From Pseudopedobacter sp035496935 (GTDB lineage: Bacteria; Bacteroidota; Bacteroidia; Sphingobacteriales; Sphingobacteriaceae), in contig DATJED010000023.1 of assembly GCA_035496935.1 (NCBI GenBank), positions 372,001 to 436,000 of the forward strand: a stretch of 64,000 nt of DNA, in the 5' to 3' direction. This document shows, in pieces, positions 59,222 to 64,000 of this stretch. A program made the position numbers and the translations under genes. The notes under the pieces were generated by a model. The model ran no database searches, was not told where the DNA came from, and saw nothing but the letters and a program-made list of their open reading frames with translations. Within the stretch, counting starts at the first letter, position 1. The number at the start of each line of letters is the position of its first letter.

Positions 59222-60748
59222 TCAATTCCAAATACGTTTTATAGAAGAACATGTTAAAGACTGTAAAACTATCCCGTTTGCCGATTGTATTTGCAACCTA
59301 GAAAAAGGTTTTGTTGGAAAAAAAATACTTGTCATTACGTTTAAGCCTCCATCAGAAAAAAACTCAACTGAAGCAAGGTCAATTAGAAGGTTAATATCTG
59401 TACTGTCTGAATTTGATAAGCGTGGAGCAATCTGTTTTGTTCCAAATTTTTTTGAAAAGCTATAATCACCAGCATTTCGCCGGTCGATATAGTATTGGTT
59501 TTCTTTTTGATCATAACCAATAATAAGCTGTTCATTGAGATTATTGGATAAAATAATACGATAATCCTTGAGTTGATTTGAGTTGAATTTTAGTTGAATT
59601 TGTGCATTACTCTTTTCAAAAGAGGAGGTTAAATCTAAGGTGTCCAGAACTTTTACATTTTTACTTAACTCACTTTTCCGTATAACTTTATTTAACTCTC
59701 TTACGGGTTTACTCGTCAAAAAAAACTCCTGTCCTACAGTTTTAATACTTAACTCTCTAGGTGTGGTCATGGCGCTTCGCCAAATTACGGTTGGCACTAC
59801 CATTGCATATTGCAAATTGCTCATCCATCCCATAAAGATATTTCTTTTTCCGGTATTTGACCATGTTACACCAGCGTAATTATCTGTGCCATAATCAATC
59901 CATTTAGTTTTTTTATCTGTGGGAGTAAATGTTTTGCCATTAAAGTCACCAATGAAATATTGGACTGCCGAACCTCCATTTGGTGCTCCTGTGCCCACGC
60001 TTACTAGTAAAACCCATTTCTGCTCGTCTTCAAAATCTATCGGAAATAAATCCGGACATTCCCAAACACCACCATGGGCACCTAAATCTCTCCCAAATTC
60101 ACTTTCTTTTGTCCAGTTCTTTAGGTCAGTAGATGAATAGAAGGTAATATGATCTGAAGTTGCTAAGGTCATTATCCACTTTTTCTGCGCTTCATACCAC
60201 ATTACCTTCGGATCTCTATAGTCTTTTATTCCCGGATTTTTCAACACTGGATTGCCACTGTATTTATTCCATGTTTCACCATCGTCTAGACTATATGCGA
60301 GACTTTGGTTTTCGAAATCGTTTCTTCCTTCTTTCTGTAATTCGACGCTGTGATGAGTGAATATTGCAATCAACGGAACTTCTCCTTTTTTTGCAAACCC
60401 GGTTGTATTATTCATATCGGCTACGGCACTTCCTGAAAATATATAGCCCAAACTATCTGGGAATAATGCTATAGGCTTATTTTTCCAGTGTACCAAATCT
60501 GTACTGGTCGCGTGGCCCCAATGCATTGGACCCCAAACATTACTCTCGGGATAATGTTGGTAGAAAAGATGGTAAGTGCCTTTATAGAAAAGCATTCCAT
60601 TGGGGTCGTTCATCCACTTTGCTGGTGGAGAAAAATGAAATTGCGGACGATATTGCTCTTTATAAGCAGTTGAAATTGACTTTTTAGTTATACATCCCGT
60701 TATAATGAGTAAATACAGCGAAAGGATCAATAAATTCTTTGTATGCAT
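59222..60748 (-). CDS. Glycoside hydrolase family 32 lipoprotein (levanase/invertase type)
   Basis: 508 residues. Lipobox IITGC (Cys19). Five-bladed propeller motifs: KWMNDPNGMLFYKGTYHLFYQHYP (nucleophile Asp48), FSGSAVADMN, KDYRDPKVMWYE (RDP), GGVWECPDLFPID (acid/base Glu) and a C-terminal beta-sandwich ending INLLIDLASVEFFSDGGLNVM. Cleaves fructose polymers or sucrose outside the cytoplasmic membrane. No susC/susD or fructokinase genes adjoin, so it is a solitary enzyme in this window. Confidence 0.92.
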   Translation of the reverse strand: MHTKNLLILSLYLLIITGCITKKSISTAYKEQYRPQFHFSPPAKWMNDPNGMLFYKGTYHLFYQHYPESNVWGPMHWGHATSTDLVHWKNKPIALFPDSLGYIFSGSAVADMNNTTGFAKKGEVPLIAIFTHHSVELQKEGRNDFENQSLAYSLDDGETWNKYSGNPVLKNPGIKDYRDPKVMWYEAQKKWIMTLATSDHITFYSSTDLKNWTKESEFGRDLGAHGGVWECPDLFPIDFEDEQKWVLLVSVGTGAPNGGSAVQYFIGDFNGKTFTPTDKKTKWIDYGTDNYAGVTWSNTGKRNIFMGWMSNLQYAMVVPTVIWRSAMTTPRELSIKTVGQEFFLTSKPVRELNKVIRKSELSKNVKVLDTLDLTSSFEKSNAQIQLKFNSNQLKDYRIILSNNLNEQLIIGYDQKENQYYIDRRNAGDYSFSKKFGTKQIAPRLSNSDSTDINLLIDLASVEFFSDGGLNVMTSIFFPTKPFSRLQIQSANGIVLQSLTCSSIKRIWN

Positions 60749-60943
60749 ACCTCTATAATGTCGTTTATGTTAGTTAATTAGCAGCAATATCCAATCACTA
60801 GCTTATTATTAAACCTTATAATATCAAAAAATAAATCGAACAGGTTGACTTCAGGCTTTTTCTACACAGTTCTCATTTCTTATCAAGCTAAGCTTAGTCT
60901 TCTCAAAATTCTTAGATTTGGCATGAACCTTTAAGTTTAATAT

Positions 60944-62275
60944 TTAAATCTCCTTTAAAATCTTCTTCATTACTTCCAAACCTTCATCAATGTGTTGGTT
61001 TTCCATAATCAGAGCCGGTCTAAATCTGATGCTTTGCGTCCCACAACCTAAAAACATTACATTTTCGTCCATTCCTTTTTTGATGAAATTGTTTCTTAAT
61101 TGCGGTGTTGAAAAATCGAAAGCCGTTAAAAGCCCCCGACCTCTTACATTTTCAATTTTGCCGTTGTAAGAAGCGAGTTCATTTAATTGCTTCTGCAGAT
61201 AATCGCCAACTTTAGCGGCATTATCGCATAAATTATCTTCCGCAATAATGTCTAATACTTTGCTGGAACGCACCATGTCAACCAGGTTTCCGCCCCAAGT
61301 TGAGTTGATTCTGGACGGAACGTTAAACACATTTTCTGGAATTTCGTCCAGCTTTCGTCCCGCTAAAATACCGCAGACCTGCATTTTCTTTCCAAAAGCA
61401 ATTATATCAGGGCGGGCGTTTTCTCCAAAATGCTCGTGGCACCAAAATTTGCCGGTTAATCCAACGCCGGTTTGCACCTCGTCATAAATTAGCAAAGCCT
61501 CGTTTTCATCACAGATAATTCTCAATTGTTCTAAAAATTCCTTCCTAACATGGTTATCACCACCTTCAGATTGGATAGGTTCAATAATAATGGCACAAAT
61601 TTCATCCTTATCGGTAGCGAAAGCATTTTTAATCTGCTTTATTGATATTTCTTCTCGAGCGATTACATCCTTCAGATTTTCGCCCTCAAGGGGGAAAGTT
61701 ATTTTTGGAATACTTACCCGTGGCCAGTCGAATTTTGCGAACCACTTGGTTTTGTTGGGCATAGTATTGGTTAAACTTAAGGTATAGCCTGTTCTGCCAT
61801 GAAAAGCATTTTCAAAATGCAAAACTTTGGTTCCTTTTTCTTGCTGATAACCTTTGGCAAAGTTTTTTTGAACTTTCCAGTCCATGGCTGCTTTAAGTGC
61901 GTTTTCAATTGCCAAACCTCCGCCGGCGACGAAAAAAGCATGAGGTAAATAATCAGGAATACCTATTTTGGAAAAAGTATCAACAAACTGCGCATATTGC
62001 GTAGTGTAAATATCTGAGTTGGAAGGATTGGCGATTGCTGCCAACAGCAAATTCTTTTTAAACTCTTCATCTTCCATCATTTTAGGATGGTTATAACCTA
62101 AGGGTACTGAAGCAAAACAAGTGAAAAAATCGAGCAGAGAACGTTTATGTTTTGAATCGTACATTCGTACGCCTTGGCTTTTCTCTAGATCAAAAATTAA
62201 ATCGTAACCATCTGTTAATAAGTACTTACTTAAAATTTCTTTAACCTGATTTGGCGCTACGGATAAATTATACAT
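60944..62275 (-). CDS. lat: L-lysine 6-transaminase
   Basis: 443 residues, class III PLP aminotransferase. The family-specific N-terminus (VAPNQVKEILSKYLLTDGYDLIFDLEKSQGVRMYD) and FTCFASVPLGYNHP, then FFVAGGGLAIENALKAAMDWKV, HFENAFHGRTGYTLSLTNT, IIEPIQSEGGDNH, LLIYDEVQTGVGLTG, and PDIIAFGKKMQVCGIL with the PLP lysine, match L-lysine epsilon-transaminases. It starts lysine breakdown to 2-aminoadipate semialdehyde. Promoter box TAGCTTTG is 16 bases upstream, inside a 14-bp palindrome. Confidence 0.93.
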   Translation of the reverse strand: MYNLSVAPNQVKEILSKYLLTDGYDLIFDLEKSQGVRMYDSKHKRSLLDFFTCFASVPLGYNHPKMMEDEEFKKNLLLAAIANPSNSDIYTTQYAQFVDTFSKIGIPDYLPHAFFVAGGGLAIENALKAAMDWKVQKNFAKGYQQEKGTKVLHFENAFHGRTGYTLSLTNTMPNKTKWFAKFDWPRVSIPKITFPLEGENLKDVIAREEISIKQIKNAFATDKDEICAIIIEPIQSEGGDNHVRKEFLEQLRIICDENEALLIYDEVQTGVGLTGKFWCHEHFGENARPDIIAFGKKMQVCGILAGRKLDEIPENVFNVPSRINSTWGGNLVDMVRSSKVLDIIAEDNLCDNAAKVGDYLQKQLNELASYNGKIENVRGRGLLTAFDFSTPQLRNNFIKKGMDENVMFLGCGTQSIRFRPALIMENQHIDEGLEVMKKILKEI

Positions 62276-62283
62276 ACGGTTCG

Positions 62284-62299
62284 GCTTTGGCCAAAGCTA
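62284..62299 (-). promoter_or_regulatory. -7 box within a palindrome upstream of lat
   Basis: Minus-strand TAGCTTTG (62292-62299), a perfect TAnnTTTG, lies inside the self-complementary 14-mer GCTTTGGCCAAAGC (62284-62297), which could bind a dimeric regulator. 16 bases before the ATG. Confidence 0.5.
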
Positions 62300-62353
62300 T
62301 CAAAAAACGCTTAGATTGCCAAATCAGCGAGGTTTTGGAGATGTTCTGCTGTT

Positions 62354-63241
62354 TTATTTAAACTTTTTCAACATTCCCAATATGCCAAATAAACCGCCGG
62401 TATGCACCATTAAAATTTTGGAATGCGGTTTAAAATATTGCTTCTCTGCTAAATCTGCAATCGCAAATAAAGTTTTTCCGGTATAAACTGGGTCGAGTAA
62501 TATTCCGGTCTTTCGGCTAAAATCTTTAATAAAATCAATTAAAGCAGGCGTGGTTTTAGCGTAACCACCAAAGTGATAATCGGTATGTAAATTATAATGA
62601 TGTGGCGAGCACAATAAATAGTCAATTTCCTGCTTTAAAAACTCGCCGCCCTTTAAAGCGGGTACAATATTTATTTCAGCGGTAGTTTTATTTTCAATTG
62701 CTCCATTTATAATTCCTGCGCTAGTTGCGCCAGTGCCGGCGGCGCAAAACAAATAATCGTAGCTGTTTTTTAATTCGAAGATAATTTCACGACAGCCTTT
62801 TTCTGCATCTGTCCCGTAACCGCCCTCGTCAATAAAAAAGGCACTTTTATCCGTTTCAAAATGTGCTAGGTATAAATCTTTTTTGTTTTGATAGTGTTCT
62901 CTGCTTACAAAAATTAAATTCATCCCAAATATTCGGCATAAGTCTAAAATCTGGTTATCTGCTTCTTCTCCTCTAATAAAAGCGGTTGTTTTAAAGTTGA
63001 ACTTTGCGCCGGCGGCGGCTGTAGCTAAAATATGGTTAGAGAATGCGCCACCAAAAGTTATTAAATGTGTTTTGTCTTCTGCTTCGGCCCGCAATAGATT
63101 GTACTTGAGTTTTCGCCACTTGTTGCCTGAAATAAAAGGATGAATCAAGTCATCCCGTTTAAGAAAAAGCCGAACCTGATGTTTGTTTATCGGTTCAAAA
63201 AAAACTTCTTCCTCTGGGCTGTGAAAAGCTAAATCAATCAT
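62354..63241 (-). CDS. ACC deaminase/D-cysteine desulfhydrase-like PLP protein
   Basis: 295 residues of the tryptophan synthase beta-like fold. RLFLKRDDLIHPFISGNKWRKLKYNLLRA holds the PLP lysine in SGNKWRK, followed by LITFGGAFSNHILATAAAGAKFNFKTTAFIRGEE, YLFCAAGTGATSAGII and a C-terminal glycine loop VYTGKTLFAIADL. 1-Aminocyclopropane-1-carboxylate deaminase and D-cysteine desulfhydrase cannot be told apart with confidence; the latter is more usual in this phylum. Monocistronic, after the terminator of the upstream gene. Confidence 0.88.
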   Translation of the reverse strand: MIDLAFHSPEEEVFFEPINKHQVRLFLKRDDLIHPFISGNKWRKLKYNLLRAEAEDKTHLITFGGAFSNHILATAAAGAKFNFKTTAFIRGEEADNQILDLCRIFGMNLIFVSREHYQNKKDLYLAHFETDKSAFFIDEGGYGTDAEKGCREIIFELKNSYDYLFCAAGTGATSAGIINGAIENKTTAEINIVPALKGGEFLKQEIDYLLCSPHHYNLHTDYHFGGYAKTTPALIDFIKDFSRKTGILLDPVYTGKTLFAIADLAEKQYFKPHSKILMVHTGGLFGILGMLKKFK

Positions 63242-63252
63242 TATAAATAAAA

Positions 63253-63282
63253 AAATCCTGATTAAAATGTTAATCAGGATTT
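63253..63282 (-). terminator. Terminator of the beta-barrel-like gene
   Basis: Stem AAATCCTGATTAA (63253-63265) with TTAATCAGGATTT (63270-63282), loop AATG, followed on the minus strand by a run of T. It is 21 bases past the stop of the gene ending at 63303. Confidence 0.85.
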
Positions 63283-63302
63283 ATAGAAGTTTTAAAATTT
63301 AA

Positions 63303-64000
63303 TTATTTGCCTATTCCAAATCCGATACCGCCAGAAACTGCTTGGTACTCGCCAATACTGTAAGAAGCATATAACCTGAAGAAAGCTAAATGCAAGGAAA
63401 ATCCAATGTTACTGCGGATGCCCGAAATATCTGTTTGGTTGATATTTACCGGATCTGTTAAATTATCATATTTAGGACTTGTAGGATCTGGTGTATTAGT
63501 GTTTGGTATATTGTTGTAACCCGATTGAAAATTATATTTACCTAATACACCGAACTTTGTTTTAGCGGTATTGTATCCAATGGAAATAAATGGCGTAAAT
63601 ACTGCTAATTTTTTCGACAAAATTGCATCTATACTATAGCCAGATAATTTAGCCTCAACCCTTTGGTTTAAATCTGTCCCCGGGTTTTGGTCATTAAGTT
63701 GGTCTTCAACTTTAATCTTATAATCGTATTTCAACTGATTATAACCAAAGGCCAAAGCAATATCAATAGGAATTATCTTTTCTGTTTTTCCCGGCAACAA
63801 ATATTTGGTGATTTCGTGTTTTACACCAAAACCTAAAGCTTGAACTGATCCGAAATCTTCTCCTTTTATTTTAGGCGTATATCTTACAGAAATATCGGTG
63901 TTTTTAATAAGCCCTACTGTTAACTGAATTTGCGGAGAGGGTACAGTATTAAAACCTAAGCCGTTCGGCATATCAATCGACCCAATGTTATTTCCGTCAT
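63303..64000 (-). CDS. Putative outer membrane beta-barrel protein, 5' part beyond the window
   Basis: At least 232 codons; the frame stays open through the window edge, so the methionine at 63971 is probably internal. Alternating polar and hydrophobic strands (QIQLTVGLIKNTDISVRYTPKI, IIPIDIALAFGYNQLKYDYKI, AVFTPFISIGYNTAKTKFGVL, GFSLHLAFFRLYASYSIGEYQAVSGGIGFGIGK) ending in Gly-Lys suggest a small barrel. Possibly the DUF6588 family, but this is by eye only. Its stop is followed by the terminator at 63253-63282. Confidence 0.72.
   Translation of the reverse strand, partial: DGNNIGSIDMPNGLGFNTVPSPQIQLTVGLIKNTDISVRYTPKIKGEDFGSVQALGFGVKHEITKYLLPGKTEKIIPIDIALAFGYNQLKYDYKIKVEDQLNDQNPGTDLNQRVEAKLSGYSIDAILSKKLAVFTPFISIGYNTAKTKFGVLGKYNFQSGYNNIPNTNTPDPTSPKYDNLTDPVNINQTDISGIRSNIGFSLHLAFFRLYASYSIGEYQAVSGGIGFGIGK

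Overview
The window is chromosomal DNA of a member of the Bacteroidota, most likely Sphingobacteriaceae (Pedobacter or a close relative). This rests on several things: low GC; the bamD - rpoZ - coaBC - DUF4835 gene order; a subtilase carrying a type IX secretion C-terminal domain; TAnnTTTG promoter boxes in place of a sigma-70 -10; the near absence of Shine-Dalgarno sequences; and many degenerate palindromic intergenic repeats. The genus is an inference from gene content, not from a search.

Layout. 1-3.2 kb: minus-strand operon bamD, rpoZ, coaBC and a DUF4835 gene cut by the window start. 3.4-7.2 kb: a UvrD/PcrA helicase and a TPR sensor protein that has a histidine H-box but no ATPase domain. 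7.4-9.0 kb: a 50-residue lipoprotein and an M20 dipeptidase whose start lies in a perfect 24-bp palindrome. 9.1-17.6 kb: a recD-recC-recB operon. 17.9-24.8 kb: phzF, a DUF3820 gene, gtrA, manC, kdsD, recQ and kdsA; manC, kdsD, kdsA and gtrA supply precursors or lipid-linked steps for the cell surface (LPS, Kdo). 25-29.8 kb: two dehydrogenases, then DHFR-like, VOC, SRPBCC and DoxX genes divergent from a GlxA/AraC regulator with a clear operator region. 29.8-41 kb: a secreted S8 protease, an N-acetylglucosamine kinase-like gene with a CheY-like receiver, and a complete marR-hlyD-RND-tolC efflux operon with a MarR-type operator. 41-45 kb: an M61 protease, an acyl-CoA thioesterase and a DEAD-like helicase with motif DEFD.

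45-53.6 kb is the accessory part. It has long gene-free stretches with repeat families, a seven-unit 21-bp tandem array, and a 20-bp tandem pair. It also holds two cassette-like blocks bounded by inverted GTTAGCAAC/GTTGCTAAC and GTTATCGG-type sites with an attC-like foldback. The first block carries a two-gene unit of unknown function (a soluble protein with a possible HEPN-like C-terminus, then a membrane protein); the second carries a PLD-family nuclease-like protein. After them comes a REP-associated tyrosine transposase (RAYT) with its own REP palindromes on both sides and five copies nearby. A 66-bp direct repeat brackets the RAYT and an acetyltransferase gene.

53.6-64 kb returns to ordinary chromosome: an ECF sigma operon, a uracil-DNA glycosylase, a DsbA-like protein with a NmrA-like protein, a CDGSH protein, a lone GH32 lipoprotein, L-lysine 6-transaminase, an ACC deaminase/D-cysteine desulfhydrase homologue, and a beta-barrel-like gene cut by the window end.

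Regulatory reading: in at least four genes (bamD, the araC-type gene, marR, the dsbA-like gene) a perfect TAnnTTTG box ends exactly 4 nt before the ATG, which predicts leaderless or nearly leaderless transcripts. No tRNA, rRNA or CRISPR array was recognised.
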